From Desulfovibrio sp. (GTDB taxonomy: Bacteria > Desulfobacterota > Desulfovibrionia > Desulfovibrionales > Desulfovibrionaceae): DNA of 64,000 nucleotides. A program made the translations under genes and the position numbers. Location: NCBI RefSeq assembly GCF_034006445.1, contig NZ_JAVESS010000017.1:1-64000 (forward strand), written 5' to 3'. Of the stretch, positions 53,640-62,886 are shown one piece after another (positions within the stretch are counted from its first letter, which is position 1; each line of letters begins with the position of its first letter). Below the pieces are notes generated by a model, which was not told the origin of the DNA, ran no database searches, and saw only the letters and a list, made by a program, of their open reading frames with translations.

Positions 53640-54782
53640 ATGCGCAAGACAGTGTACTGGATTGAAGGCGACGGCATCGGCCCGGAAATCTGGCAGGCCG
53701 CCCGCCCGGTTATCGAAGGGGCCATCCGCGCCGCCGGAGCCGACCTTACTCTTGACTGGGTGGAACTGCTGGCCGGCGACAAAGCCGTGAAAGAAACGGG
53801 CCACCCCCTGCCCGACGCCACCCTTGAAGCCCTGCGCCATGCCGAACTCGCCATGAAGGGCCCTCTGGGCACCCCCGTGGGCACGGGCATGCGCAGCCTT
53901 AACGTGGCCCTGCGCCAGACCCTTGACCTCTATGCCTGCATCCGCCCGGTGCGGCACTTTGAGGGCCTGGAAACCCCGGTCAAGCACCCCGAACGCGTCA
54001 ACATGGTCATCTTTCGCGAAAATACCGAAGACGTGTACGCGGGAGTGGAATTTGCCGCCAACACCCCCGAAGCCCGCAAGCTTGTCGCCTTTTTGCGTGA
54101 CGAGCTTGGCGTGACCAAGGTGAACGACAATGCCGCTGTGGGCATCAAGCCCATGACCGAAGCCGGTTCCAAGCGTCTTGTGCGCCGCGCCCTGCGTTTC
54201 GCCCTGGACCAGAAGCAGGAAAGCCTCACCCTTGTGCACAAGGGCAATATCATGAAGTTCACCGAAGGCGCTTTTCGCCAGTGGGGCTACGATGTGGCCG
54301 CGCAGGAATTCGGCGACCTCACCTGCACTGAAAAAGAGCCCGTGCCCGGCCGTCTGGTGGTCAAGGATCGCATAGCCGACGCCATGTTCCAGGAGGCCCT
54401 GCTGCGTCCTGAACAGTATCAGGTGCTGGCCACCCCCAACCTCAACGGCGACTATATCTCCGACGCGCTGGCAGCGCAGGTGGGCGGCCTTGGCCTGGCC
54501 CCCGGCGTCAACATGTCCGACACCCTCGCCTTTTACGAGGCCACCCACGGCACAGCTCCCACCATTGCAGGCAAGGACAAGGCCAATCCCGGCAGCGTCA
54601 TCCTGTGCGGGGCGCTCATGCTGGAACACCTGGGCCAGCACGATGCGGCAAACCGCATACGCGAGGCAGTGGGCAAGGCCATCACGGGCAAGTCCGTCAC
54701 CGAAGACCTGGCCGCACAGGTCACCGGCTCCCGCGTGGTGGGCTGCAAGGAATTCGGCGACATCATCGGAGCATATCTCTAG
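53640..54782 (+). CDS. icd: Isocitrate dehydrogenase
   Basis: Oxidatively decarboxylates isocitrate to 2-oxoglutarate. 380 residues, closely similar in order of motifs to the E. coli enzyme: the substrate site GTGMRSLNVALRQTLDLY, VIFRENTEDVYAG, LVHKGNIMKFTEGAF, and NLNGDYISDALAAQVGG. The coenzyme site is unusual. Where E. coli has Lys344-Tyr345 (TAPKYAG) this protein has TAPTIAG, and the later Tyr391 and Arg395 positions read as Glu and Ala (SVTEDLAAQ). None of the four NADP-specifying residues is kept, so NAD use is possible. It is shorter than E. coli Icd by a few tens of residues. CAAAAGGACAGGGGAAC precedes the ATG. A large nested hairpin follows the stop. Confidence 0.93.
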   Translation: MRKTVYWIEGDGIGPEIWQAARPVIEGAIRAAGADLTLDWVELLAGDKAVKETGHPLPDATLEALRHAELAMKGPLGTPVGTGMRSLNVALRQTLDLYACIRPVRHFEGLETPVKHPERVNMVIFRENTEDVYAGVEFAANTPEARKLVAFLRDELGVTKVNDNAAVGIKPMTEAGSKRLVRRALRFALDQKQESLTLVHKGNIMKFTEGAFRQWGYDVAAQEFGDLTCTEKEPVPGRLVVKDRIADAMFQEALLRPEQYQVLATPNLNGDYISDALAAQVGGLGLAPGVNMSDTLAFYEATHGTAPTIAGKDKANPGSVILCGALMLEHLGQHDAANRIREAVGKAITGKSVTEDLAAQVTGSRVVGCKEFGDIIGAYL

Positions 54783-54793
54783 CAGGCCCTACC

Positions 54794-54860
54794 AGAGAAG
54801 GGAGGCCCCCATGTCTGGCCCTGCTGCGGCAGGGCCGCAACCGGGGCATCCCTTCTCTTT
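54794..54860 (+). terminator. Nested hairpin after icd, probable terminator or attenuator
   Basis: An outer stem AGAGAAGGGA/TCCCTTCTCT encloses a second stem GGCCCTGC/GCAGGGCC (54817-54836). The hairpin is followed by only a short T run (TTTA), so read-through to the exporter gene is possible. Confidence 0.6.
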
Positions 54861-54894
54861 ACAGCGGTAAAACGGGGCAGCGCAGAGAGGAGAT

Positions 54895-54930
54895 ATGCGC
54901 ACGGCCGACAGCGCACACGCTCATGGCTGA
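54895..54930 (+). CDS. Possible 11-codon leader peptide
   Basis: ATG CGC ACG ... GGC TGA encodes MRTADSAHAHG directly after a near-perfect GAGAGGAGAT ribosome site. It is 95 bp upstream of the LysE-type gene, which itself has a poor site. This could be a regulatory upstream frame; it is too short for other tests. Confidence 0.3.
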   Translation: MRTADSAHAHG

Positions 54931-55024
54931 CAGCGCGCCCGTCATGGCCCGTTACAGCGCACACCAGGGCGAGCAAAGCGCCTTGCACCAGTACATCCTT
55001 CTTTTCACCGCCAAGGTTGTTGTC

Positions 55025-55810
55025 ATGATTTCACTGGAAAACCTGCTGCTCTTCATACCCATGGCGGCCATACTGGTGATGCTGCCAGGGCCGGACTTTG
55101 CCCTCATCGCCAAGATATCGCTGCTCAACGGCCGCCCGCAGGGGCAGGCTGCGGCCTGTGGCGTGGCCCTTGGCATCTGCGTGCACACCACCGCCGCCAT
55201 GCTGGGCATATCCGCCATTATCGCCCAGTCCATTCTGTGGTTCAGCGTGCTCAAGTATGTGGGCGCGGCCTACCTTATCTGGCTTGGCGTCCAGGCCCTG
55301 CGCCACAGCGGAGCCGTCAGCGCCGCCGTGGTAAAGACCGCGCCGCGCGACGGCGGAGATGCCCGCGCAGACGTTCGTCCAGGCGCTCCCGCAACGGCCC
55401 GCGCTATTGCTCCCGCTGATGCCCGCCCAGGCGCTCCCGCAGACGTTCACGTAATTGCTCCCGGAACGGCTGAAAACCCTGTTGCGGCACCGCGCCTTTC
55501 GTCCCGGCAATGGTGGTCGTTTTTCTGTCAGGGTTTTTTGACCAATGCCCTTAACCCCAAGGCAGTCATCATTTTTTTGACGTTTCTGCCGCAATTTACT
55601 GACCCCCACGCCCCGCTGGCGCCCCAGTTTCTGGAGCTTGGCGGCATCATGTCGGCCCTGTGCCTTTTCTGGTTCGTGCCCCTGGCCTACATGCTGGGCC
55701 GTGTGCGCCACATTTTTGAAAACAGCCGTTTTCAGCTCTGGCTGCAACGCTTCACAGGTTTCATCTTCATAGCCTTCGGCCTCAAACTGGCCGCGGCGCA
55801 GTCCCGCTAA
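55025..55810 (+). CDS. LysE/RhtB-family amino-acid exporter
   Basis: 261 residues from the ATG at 55025; the frame is open upstream into icd but that part is not protein-like. Six hydrophobic segments are visible. The first carries LLLFIPMAAILVMLPGPDFALIAK with the family MLPGPDF motif, later GVALGICVHTTAAMLGISAI and GAAYLIWLGVQALRH, then GFLTNALNPKAVIIFLTFLPQF after the cytoplasmic loop. That loop is enlarged by an Ala/Pro/Arg-rich insertion (RPGAPATARAIAPADARPGAP). The substrate is unknown; homologues export lysine, arginine, threonine or homoserine. It lies between icd and aconitase, so export of a glutamate-family amino acid is conceivable but unproven. Confidence 0.88.
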   Translation: MISLENLLLFIPMAAILVMLPGPDFALIAKISLLNGRPQGQAAACGVALGICVHTTAAMLGISAIIAQSILWFSVLKYVGAAYLIWLGVQALRHSGAVSAAVVKTAPRDGGDARADVRPGAPATARAIAPADARPGAPADVHVIAPGTAENPVAAPRLSSRQWWSFFCQGFLTNALNPKAVIIFLTFLPQFTDPHAPLAPQFLELGGIMSALCLFWFVPLAYMLGRVRHIFENSRFQLWLQRFTGFIFIAFGLKLAAAQSR

Positions 55811-55858
55811 CCAGCGTCGCGCCAGCGACTCCAAAACCCAGCAGGAAGGTCTGCCACC

Positions 55859-58165
55859 ATGATTGAACTCATAAGCAATGCCGTTGTCATTGACGGAAAC
55901 ACCATCCGCAGTGCCGAAGAGGCCCGCGCAAAGGGTGTGGACGTGGAAGCCGCGCGCAAAAACAGCCTGGCCGCCCGCATTCTTGCCGCACATAATACCG
56001 TTGACCAGAGCGAAGACGTGTTGCGCATCCGTTTCGACGCCCTGGCTTCCCACGACATTACCTACGTGGGCATTGTCCAGACGGCCCGTGCCAGCGGCCT
56101 TACGGAATTTCCCGTGCCCTACGCCCTCACCAACTGCCACAACAGCCTCTGCGCCGTGGGCGGCACCATCAATGAGGACGACCACCTCTTCGGTCTCGCG
56201 GCCGCGCAAAAGTACGGCGGCATCTTCGTGCCCCCGCACCTTGCTGTCATCCATCAGTACGTGCGCGAAATGATGACCAAATGCGGCGGCATGATTCTTG
56301 GTTCCGACAGCCACACCCGATACGGCGCTCTGGGCGTCATGGCCATTGGTGAAGGCGGCCCGGAACTCGTCAAGCAGTTGCTTGGCAAGACCTATGACGT
56401 GACCAATCCGCAAAAAATCGCCGTCTGGCTCGAAGGCGAGCCGCGCCCCGGCGTCGGCCCGCAGGACGTGGCCCTGGCTCTTATCGCCGCCGTGTTCAAG
56501 AACGGCTTTGTGAAAAACAAGGTGCTGGAATTTATGGGCCCCGGCGTTGCAGGCCTTTCTGTGGAATACCGCTGCGGCATCGACGTCATGACCACGGAAA
56601 CCACCTGTCTTTCGTCCATATGGACCACGGACGCCAAGGTGCGCCAGTACCTTGAAAAGCACGGCCGCGCCGATGATTACGCGGAACTGCGCCTTGAAGG
56701 CCCGGCCTGTTATGACGGCCTTATCCGCATCGACCTTGGCAAGATCGTGCCCATGATTGCCCTGCCCTTCCACCCCAGCAACGCCTACCCCGTGGTTGAA
56801 GTGGTGCGGCACGCGCCCGAGCTGCTGGCCCAGGTGGAAGACGAAGCCCGCAAACAGTTTGGCGACGCCGCCAGGGGGCTGAACCTCTGCGGCAAGATCC
56901 GCGACGGCGGCGTGTGGGTGGATCAGGGCATTATCGCCGGCTGCGCTGGCGGCAGCTTTGAAAACATCACGCTGGCCGCCGCCATCCTTGACGGCAAAAG
57001 CACGGGCAACCTGGCCTTCAGCCTGTCCGTCTACCCTGCCAGCGAACCGCAGGGCCTGGCCCTGGTCAACAACGGCTCCACGGCCAAGCTCATGGCCGCT
57101 GGCGCTGTGCTCAAAAACGCCTTCTGCGGCCCCTGTTTCGGCGCGGGCGACACCCCGGCGCACGGCGCGCTGTCCATCCGGCACACCACACGCAACTTCC
57201 CCAACCGCGAAGGCTCCAAGCCCGCCAACGGACAGCTTTCAGCCGTGGCCCTTATGGACGCCCGCTCCATTGCCGCCACGGCGGCCAACGGCGGCCGCCT
57301 GACCCCGGCCACCGACCTTGACTGGTCAGCGTCCGGCCTTGCCGACGTGAACCTCGACTACCGCTTCGAGCCGCTCATCTACCACCGCCGCGTTTACAAC
57401 GGCTTTGGCCATCCCAAGCCCGAAGTGCCCCTGATCTTTGGCCCCAATATCGCGGACTGGCCCGCCATGAGCGCCCTGACCGACCATCTGCTGCTCCAGG
57501 TGGCCAGCGTCATCACCGATCCCGTGACCACCACGGACGAACTTATCCCCTCTGGCGAAACATCGTCGCTGCGCTCCAACCCCCTCAAACTGGCGGAATA
57601 CACTTTGTCGCGCAAAGACCCCGACTATGTCGGGCGCGCCAAGGCTGTGGACGCCATGGAAAAGGCGCGGCTTGCCAATCCGGCAGATTCTGTGCTCATG
57701 GCGCGCGCCCGCGCCCTTTTCGCCCTTTGCGGGCTGGACATCCTGCAGGGAGCCTCCGACCTTAAGAACGTGGGCATCGGGTCCACCATCTTTGCCGTGA
57801 AACCCGGCGACGGTTCGGCACGCGAGCAGGCTGCCTCCTGCCAGAAGGTGCTGGGCGGCTGGGCCAACCTGGCAGTGGAATACGCCACCAAGCGGTACCG
57901 CTCCAATCTTATCAACTGGGGCATGCTGCCCTTCATCACCGACGCCGATCTTGCCGCGACGCTCAAGGTGGGCGACTGGCTGGCCGTGCCCAACGTGCGC
58001 AAGGCCGTGCAGAACGCCGAGCCGACCATACTGGCCTACGTCGTGCGCGAAAACGGCAGCGCCGAGCAGATAGCCCTGACACTCAAGGACCTGACCGATG
58101 ACGAACGTCAGATCATCCTCGATGGCTGCCTGATCAACTTTTACAATTCCACGCGCAAACAATAG
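55859..58165 (+). CDS. Aconitase-family hydratase (YbhJ-like)
   Basis: 768 residues, the length of the E. coli YbhJ group. Aconitase features are present: GSDSHTRYGALGVMAIGEGG, the iron-sulfur ligand cysteines in IIAGCAGGSFEN and AFCGPCFGAGDTP, and the swivelling C-terminal part. The SCTNS segment of ordinary aconitases is replaced by GCAGGS. Placement after a citrate synthase-like gene and icd argues that it converts citrate to isocitrate, completing the route to 2-oxoglutarate. The ATG follows GGAAGGTCTGCCACC. It starts 48 bp after the exporter gene. A GTGGGGGAGG hairpin element follows the stop by 38 bp. Confidence 0.88.
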   Translation: MIELISNAVVIDGNTIRSAEEARAKGVDVEAARKNSLAARILAAHNTVDQSEDVLRIRFDALASHDITYVGIVQTARASGLTEFPVPYALTNCHNSLCAVGGTINEDDHLFGLAAAQKYGGIFVPPHLAVIHQYVREMMTKCGGMILGSDSHTRYGALGVMAIGEGGPELVKQLLGKTYDVTNPQKIAVWLEGEPRPGVGPQDVALALIAAVFKNGFVKNKVLEFMGPGVAGLSVEYRCGIDVMTTETTCLSSIWTTDAKVRQYLEKHGRADDYAELRLEGPACYDGLIRIDLGKIVPMIALPFHPSNAYPVVEVVRHAPELLAQVEDEARKQFGDAARGLNLCGKIRDGGVWVDQGIIAGCAGGSFENITLAAAILDGKSTGNLAFSLSVYPASEPQGLALVNNGSTAKLMAAGAVLKNAFCGPCFGAGDTPAHGALSIRHTTRNFPNREGSKPANGQLSAVALMDARSIAATAANGGRLTPATDLDWSASGLADVNLDYRFEPLIYHRRVYNGFGHPKPEVPLIFGPNIADWPAMSALTDHLLLQVASVITDPVTTTDELIPSGETSSLRSNPLKLAEYTLSRKDPDYVGRAKAVDAMEKARLANPADSVLMARARALFALCGLDILQGASDLKNVGIGSTIFAVKPGDGSAREQAASCQKVLGGWANLAVEYATKRYRSNLINWGMLPFITDADLAATLKVGDWLAVPNVRKAVQNAEPTILAYVVRENGSAEQIALTLKDLTDDERQIILDGCLINFYNSTRKQ

Positions 58166-58203
58166 GCGCGCACGTTCGTTAGGCGAATTGGTTTGAAGTT
58201 TTT

Positions 58204-58243
58204 GTGGGGGAGGGACCTTTTTGCAAAAAGGTCCCTCCCCCAC
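58204..58243. repeat. GTGGGGGAGG hairpin element, forward orientation
   Basis: A palindrome of 40 bp with a central TTTTTGCAAAAA, followed by ACCCCCTCCCCCTAAAACT, just after the aconitase gene. Confidence 0.85.
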
Positions 58244-58441
58244 ACCCCCTCCCCCTAAAACTCTTATTCATAGTTCTGTCGGCTATAGAGAGTTCCCTAC
58301 CTTGATGGGCTTTCCATGGGCAGCCGCTGCGAGATGCACGCCGCTCACAAACAATTTACTACAAATACAGAATAAATTTAGGTTGATAGTGTCCTGACCA
58401 CCACAGGAGCAGCCGTTCGCCGTGAAGGCGCGTGGGCTTTC

Positions 58442-58561
58442 TAGAGCAGATTAACTCTGAAATACTCCACATTTCAAAGTTTTCATTCAGCCACGTTGTG
58501 GCGCGCCGCACGTTCGTGCAGCATTGGAGCATTTACACTTTTTCAAAGTTAACATGCTCTA
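58442..58561. repeat. MITE-like TAGAGCA element, type 2
   Basis: Begins TAGAGCAGATTAAC, ends TTAACATGCTCTA, and is flanked by C before and T after. Internal parts match 3543-3663 and 26358-26512. Confidence 0.8.
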
Positions 58562-58587
58562 TTATAAAAGTTTTGGTGGGTGGGGGC

Positions 58588-58628
58588 GTGGGGGAGGAGA
58601 CCCTTTTACAAAAGGGTCCCTCCCCCAC
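58588..58628. repeat. GTGGGGGAGG hairpin element, reverse orientation
   Basis: A 41-bp palindrome preceded by AAAAGTTTTGGTGGGTGGGG, the reverse of the forward elements' right flank. It lies downstream of the epimerase gene on the minus strand. Confidence 0.85.
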
Positions 58629-58660
58629 ACAAAGCACTTCAAACTGACATCACAGCGCGC

Positions 58661-58698
58661 AAAAAAGCCGTCAGCCCACAAGGGGCTGACGGCTTTTT
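58661..58698 (-). terminator. Rho-independent terminator of the epimerase gene
   Basis: AAAAAGCCGTCAGCCC-ACAA-GGGGCTGACGGCTTTTT forms a long perfect stem with T runs on both strands, 66 bp after the epimerase stop. Confidence 0.9.
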
Positions 58699-58763
58699 CA
58701 GTACTTTCGTCGAGGCGCGACAGCGCTGGCAAATCTGGCCCGCTGTCGGCTGGCAAAGCTGGG

Positions 58764-59786
58764 CTACAGGTTGGCGGCGTACCAGTCACCGGCCAGGCGC
58801 AGGCCCTGGCGCACGTCAAAGCGGGGGGCATACCCCAGCCGGGTCGCGGCGCGGCTGATGTCGGCCAGGCTGTGGCGCACGTCGCCAGCGCGAAAATCGC
58901 GGTGTTCCACCTTGGCGTTGGCGGCTTCAGGCCTATGGCGGGCCACCTCTTCGCGGATAAGGTCAAAAAGCTCATTGAGGGTCGTGCGCTGACCAAAGGC
59001 CACATTGTAGATGGTGTTGACGGCTTCGCCCTGGGCAAAGCTGGACAGCAGGTTGGCCTCCACAACATTGTCAATGTAGCAGAAGTCGCGGCTGGTTTCG
59101 CCGTCGCCGTTCACAAAGACGGTTTCGCCCTTGATGAGGCTGGCGAACCACTGGGGTACAACGGCGGCATATGCGCCGTAGGGATCCTGGCGCTGGCCGA
59201 AAACGTTGAAGTAGCGCAGTCCGACGGTGGAAAAGCCGTAGCAGCGGTTGAACACGTCGGCATAAAGCTCGTCCACGTACTTGGTGACGGCGTAGGGCGA
59301 CAGGGGGCGGCCGATCTTGTCTTCCACCTTGGGCAGTTCCGGCGAATCGCCATAGGTTGATGACGAGGCGGCGTACACAAAGCTCTTGGCCCCTGCGTCG
59401 CGGGCGGCCACGAGCATGTGCAGAAAGCCCGTGATATTGCAGCTGTTGGACAGCAAGGGATCATCAATGGAGCGCGGCACAGAACCCAGCGCCGCCTCAT
59501 GCAGCACGTGCTGTACGCCCTGGCAGGCTTTATGGCAGGTGTCCAGATCGCGAATGTCGCCTTCAATGAAGGTAAAACGGCTCCAGGCTTCAGGCCCGAC
59601 GATATCGCGCACCATATCAAGATTTTTCTGATAGCCGGTCAAAAAGTTGTCCAGCCCGATGACTGTCTGGCCAAGCTTCAAAAGATGCTCAAGCAGGTTG
59701 GAACCGATAAAACCCGCAACGCCCGTAATCAACCAGCGGGAGGGGGCTGCCTGCATGGAGGCACACAATTGGGAATACGCGCTCAT
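58764..59786 (-). CDS. NAD-dependent UDP-hexosamine 4-epimerase (WbpP/TviC-like)
   Basis: 340 residues from the ATG at 59786 (AGGACGCAACT upstream); the frame extends to 60002 but without a site. It is an extended [20 protein letters not shown] is the NAD-binding motif, DIRDLDTC and [15 protein letters not shown] follow, the catalytic segment is [10 protein letters not shown] and the YxxxK is [27 protein letters not shown] fits the UDP-GlcNAc/GalNAc 4-epimerases of the WbpP/TviC group rather than GalE. It should supply an N-acetylated sugar for a surface polysaccharide. It is divergent from the glycosyltransferase gene at 60062. The exact substrate is inferred. Confidence 0.88.
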   Translation of the reverse strand: MSAYSQLCASMQAAPSRWLITGVAGFIGSNLLEHLLKLGQTVIGLDNFLTGYQKNLDMVRDIVGPEAWSRFTFIEGDIRDLDTCHKACQGVQHVLHEAALGSVPRSIDDPLLSNSCNITGFLHMLVAARDAGAKSFVYAASSSTYGDSPELPKVEDKIGRPLSPYAVTKYVDELYADVFNRCYGFSTVGLRYFNVFGQRQDPYGAYAAVVPQWFASLIKGETVFVNGDGETSRDFCYIDNVVEANLLSSFAQGEAVNTIYNVAFGQRTTLNELFDLIREEVARHRPEAANAKVEHRDFRAGDVRHSLADISRAATRLGYAPRFDVRQGLRLAGDWYAANL

Positions 59787-60061
59787 AGTTGCGTCCTGTT
59801 TTGCAATGATTTGTATCCGGGCGGGCAGGCATATAACCTCCTGACCAGACTTGAGCAATGTTACGCTGCTCAAGCCGGGCTGTAAAGCCGTGCGCGTCTG
59901 GCGCCAGCCCGTGTGAAAATGCCGCGACAATGTAGCAAAATCGAATTTGTGGCGCGGCAGCCCCTTTTCAGTTATCCTTGCAGATGCTATAGCTATTTGC
60001 ATGCGAGCGCGGTCTGCCTTTGTGACAGACCGGTGTCAGCGCCAAAGGGAGCCGCGAGAGA

Positions 60062-61231
60062 ATGAAGATCATAGTTCTGGGCAATCAGGCCAGGTCCATG
60101 AGCAATTTCTGGAGCGTACTGGTGCGCCATATGTTTCGGGCTGGCCATGAGGTGATCTGCTGCACGCCGCCCGGCGATCCGGGGGCGGAGGCGATTCTGG
60201 CGGCCCAGGGGGCGCAGGTGCAACATTATCCGCTGGATCGCAAGGGGCTCAACCCCCTGAACGACCTGCGCACCACCGGGGCGCTTTTGCGCATTTTCAA
60301 AAATGAAAAACCCGACCTGCTCTTTGCCTCCACCATCAAGCCCGTCATCTACGGCGGCATTGCGGCCCGTGTGGCTGGCGTGCCGCATATTTACGCCACC
60401 ATCACCGGACTCGGTTACGCCTTTGAGGCTGACAGCTTTTTTAAAAAATGCGTCAACCGCCTGAGCGCCCTCTTGTACCGCACGGCGCTTTCCGGGGCTG
60501 AAGGCATTTTTTTTCAGAATGAAGACGACATCGCCACGTTCCAGAAAGCCGGAATCCTGCGGCCAAAGTCGCGCGTCCTGCGCGCGCGCGGCACAGGGGT
60601 GGACACAGCCCGCTTTGCCCCCACGCCCTTGCCCGGCCTTGCCGATGACGGCACGCTGACCGAGCCGCCGGTCTTTCTGCTGGTGGCCCGCCTGCTTGAA
60701 GCCAAAGGGCTGAAAGAATACGCCCAGGCTGCGCATGAACTCAAGGCCAGGCATCCCCATACGCGTTTTCTGCTGCTGGGGCCTGAAGAGCAAGGGCTTG
60801 GCAGCATCAGCCTGGAGCAGGTGCGCCTGTGGCAAGACCACGGCGGCATCGAATATCTTGGCGAAACGCGGGACGTGCGCCCCTACATAAGCGCGGCTCA
60901 CGTCATGGTGCTGCCTTCGTGGCGCGAGGGCACGCCCACCTCCATCATGGAAGGCATGAGCATGGGGCGCGCCGCCGTTGTCACTGACGCCCCCGGTTGC
61001 CGCGAGGTCGTGCGCAACGGGCACAATGGCTACCTTGTACCCTTGCGCGATCCCAAGGCCCTTGCGTCTGCCATGGAGGCCTTCATTCTCCAGCCCGCTC
61101 TCATGGCAAGCATGGGCGCTGCCGGACGCAAGATGGCCCTGAACGAATTTGACGCCGAAAAGGTAGCTGACGGCATCCTTGAAGACATGCACGTTCCGGC
61201 ATCGCCGGAGTCGGACAGCACGGGGCGCTAA
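60062..61231 (+). CDS. Glycosyltransferase family 4
   Basis: 389 residues, GT-B fold. The N-terminal acceptor domain has MSNFWSVLVRHMFRAGHEVIC and FASTIKPVIYGGIAARVAGVPHIYATITGLGYAF, a pattern of GT4 enzymes working on undecaprenyl-linked sugars (PglA-like). The C-terminal donor domain has the E-x7-E motif in SWREGTPTSIMEGMSMGRAAV, preceded by VFLLVARLLEAKGLKEY. It probably adds a second sugar to a lipid-linked oligosaccharide primed by the transferase encoded at 61514. The ATG follows a GGGAGCCGCGAGAGA ribosome site. The donor may be made by the divergent epimerase. The sugar is not determined. Confidence 0.88.
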   Translation: MKIIVLGNQARSMSNFWSVLVRHMFRAGHEVICCTPPGDPGAEAILAAQGAQVQHYPLDRKGLNPLNDLRTTGALLRIFKNEKPDLLFASTIKPVIYGGIAARVAGVPHIYATITGLGYAFEADSFFKKCVNRLSALLYRTALSGAEGIFFQNEDDIATFQKAGILRPKSRVLRARGTGVDTARFAPTPLPGLADDGTLTEPPVFLLVARLLEAKGLKEYAQAAHELKARHPHTRFLLLGPEEQGLGSISLEQVRLWQDHGGIEYLGETRDVRPYISAAHVMVLPSWREGTPTSIMEGMSMGRAAVVTDAPGCREVVRNGHNGYLVPLRDPKALASAMEAFILQPALMASMGAAGRKMALNEFDAEKVADGILEDMHVPASPESDSTGR

Positions 61232-61328
61232 CCCCCTGCCGAACCGGCATTTCCCCGGGGCAATCCTGCGTTACCATTGCCCCGGCTGTTGCGCGCCCTG
61301 GCGACAGCATTAAGGCGCACGCGCCATT

Positions 61329-61499
61329 GAGAGCAGCTTACCAATAAATGGTTGACTGCTCTGCAAGAATTTTCACGTGGCGTTGATTCAGTCGAGCTTT
61401 AGCCATTGCGACGAAGGAAGCTAATATAATTACGCTGCCAAGCACCAAAGTGAGCCCGTAAAACCTTGTGAACACCGCTCGCTAAGGTAAAATGCTCTA
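61329..61499. repeat. TAGAGCA-family element, diverged
   Basis: GAGAGCAGCTTACC at the left and GGTAAAATGCTCTA at the right are inverted repeats. The inside contains GAGCTTTAGCCATTGCGACG, shared with 46080-46215. It ends 14 bp before the sugar transferase start, and its terminal TAGAGG may serve as that gene's ribosome site. Confidence 0.7.
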
Positions 61500-61513
61500 G
61501 AGGATATTTTGCA

Positions 61514-62863
61514 ATGATAAGCAGTTATCGTATGGGACTTTTACAGGTGCTGGACCTGCTCTGCATCCTGCTGGCCCTGGCAATTTCCGGGCTGACCACT
61601 ATTGCGCCGGATTTGAGCGTTTTTGACGACTATACCGGCGCCACGCTCTTTACCATCTTCTTTTACATGCTGTTTTTCTATATTCTTGACGCCTACAGCG
61701 TGGGTCAGGAAGACTTCAAGGAAACTGCGGGCCGCGTGCTTGTGGCCTGCCTGCTGGCCATCATTTCATCGGCAACGGCCTCCTACGCCTTCCAGCACTG
61801 GCGTTTTGACCGTGAAACCGTTGTTTCGCTTTTTGTGCTCTCTTTCTGCTTCAGCCTGTTCTGGCGCTGGCTGTATCACCTCAATGCGCACAAGCTCACC
61901 CATCCCCTGCGCATTCTTCTCGTGGGCGTTGACCGTGCCGGCAAAGTGCGGCAACTGCTGGCCGAAGGGCTGCCCCAGGCCGAAATCATCGGCTATGTGG
62001 GCGAACACGATCAGGGCCCGGACGCAGGCCCCTGCCTTGGCCCGCCATTTCTGGCGCTGGACATAGCCCACGAAAAAAAGGCCACAATGATCCTGCTGCT
62101 GCCCGATGCCCCCATTGACGACGACATCGCGCATGATCTGCTTGAAGCCAAGCTTCGCGGCAGCATGGTTGTGGATATTCGCAGTTTTTACGAACACGTG
62201 GTGCAGCGCCTGCCGCTTTCACAGATCACGGACGAATGGCTGTTGCAGACAGAAGGCTTTTCGCTGAACACGCGCGGCTCACTGCGGCGGCTCAAACGCG
62301 CCCTGGACGTGCTCATTTCACTGGTGCTGCTCATACCCGCCACGCCCATCATGCTGCTGACCGCCCTCATCGTGCGCCTGGAATCCCCCGGCCCGGTCAT
62401 TTACAAGCAGGATCGCGTGGGACTGTTTGAAAAGGAATTTACGGTGTACAAATTCCGCTCCATGCGGGCTGACGCCGAAAAGAACGGAGCCGTCTGGGCC
62501 AGCGCCGGGGACGCCCGCGTGACCCGCTTCGGCCGCTTCATACGCAAGGTGCGCATAGACGAACTGCCGCAGATATGGAACATCCTCAAAGGCGACATGA
62601 GCTTTATCGGCCCCCGCCCCGAGCGCATGGCCTTTGTGCAGAAGCTCAAGGAAACCATACCCTACTACAGCCTGCGCCACACGGTTAAACCCGGCCTCAC
62701 GGGCTGGGCCCAGGTGTGCTACCCCTACGGCGCGTCCGAAGAAGACGCCCGCCGCAAGCTGGAATACGACCTGTATTACATCAAGAACATGTCCATTCTG
62801 CTGGACATCAACATCATCTTCAAAACCGTCGGCGTGGTGCTCTTTCCCAAGGGCGCGCGCTAG
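61514..62863 (+). CDS. Priming polyprenyl-phosphate sugar transferase (WbaP/EpsB-like)
   Basis: 449 residues. Four to five N-terminal hydrophobic segments are followed by a Rossmann-like CoA_binding_3-type domain (RILLVGVDRAGKVRQLLAEG, ~130-235) and the bacterial sugar transferase domain (~258-449): KRALDVLISLVLLIPATPIM, VIYKQDRVGLFEKEFTVYKFRSM, RKVRIDELPQIWNILKGDMSFIGPRPE and KPGLTGWAQVCYPYGAS. These are the signatures of enzymes that move a sugar-1-phosphate to undecaprenyl phosphate and start O-antigen or exopolysaccharide synthesis. The domain order also fits the PEP-CTERM-associated EpsB type. Only a weak GAGG site precedes the ATG. The gene is followed by a hairpin element and a terminator. 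Confidence 0.92.
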   Translation: MISSYRMGLLQVLDLLCILLALAISGLTTIAPDLSVFDDYTGATLFTIFFYMLFFYILDAYSVGQEDFKETAGRVLVACLLAIISSATASYAFQHWRFDRETVVSLFVLSFCFSLFWRWLYHLNAHKLTHPLRILLVGVDRAGKVRQLLAEGLPQAEIIGYVGEHDQGPDAGPCLGPPFLALDIAHEKKATMILLLPDAPIDDDIAHDLLEAKLRGSMVVDIRSFYEHVVQRLPLSQITDEWLLQTEGFSLNTRGSLRRLKRALDVLISLVLLIPATPIMLLTALIVRLESPGPVIYKQDRVGLFEKEFTVYKFRSMRADAEKNGAVWASAGDARVTRFGRFIRKVRIDELPQIWNILKGDMSFIGPRPERMAFVQKLKETIPYYSLRHTVKPGLTGWAQVCYPYGASEEDARRKLEYDLYYIKNMSILLDINIIFKTVGVVLFPKGAR

Positions 62864-62886
62864 GGTTGTTGCTCGCGGAATACATT

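Noticed and set aside
55031-57184. 717-codon minus-strand frame opposite the exporter and aconitase genes
   Set aside because: It spans two real genes and the gap between them and shows no domain.
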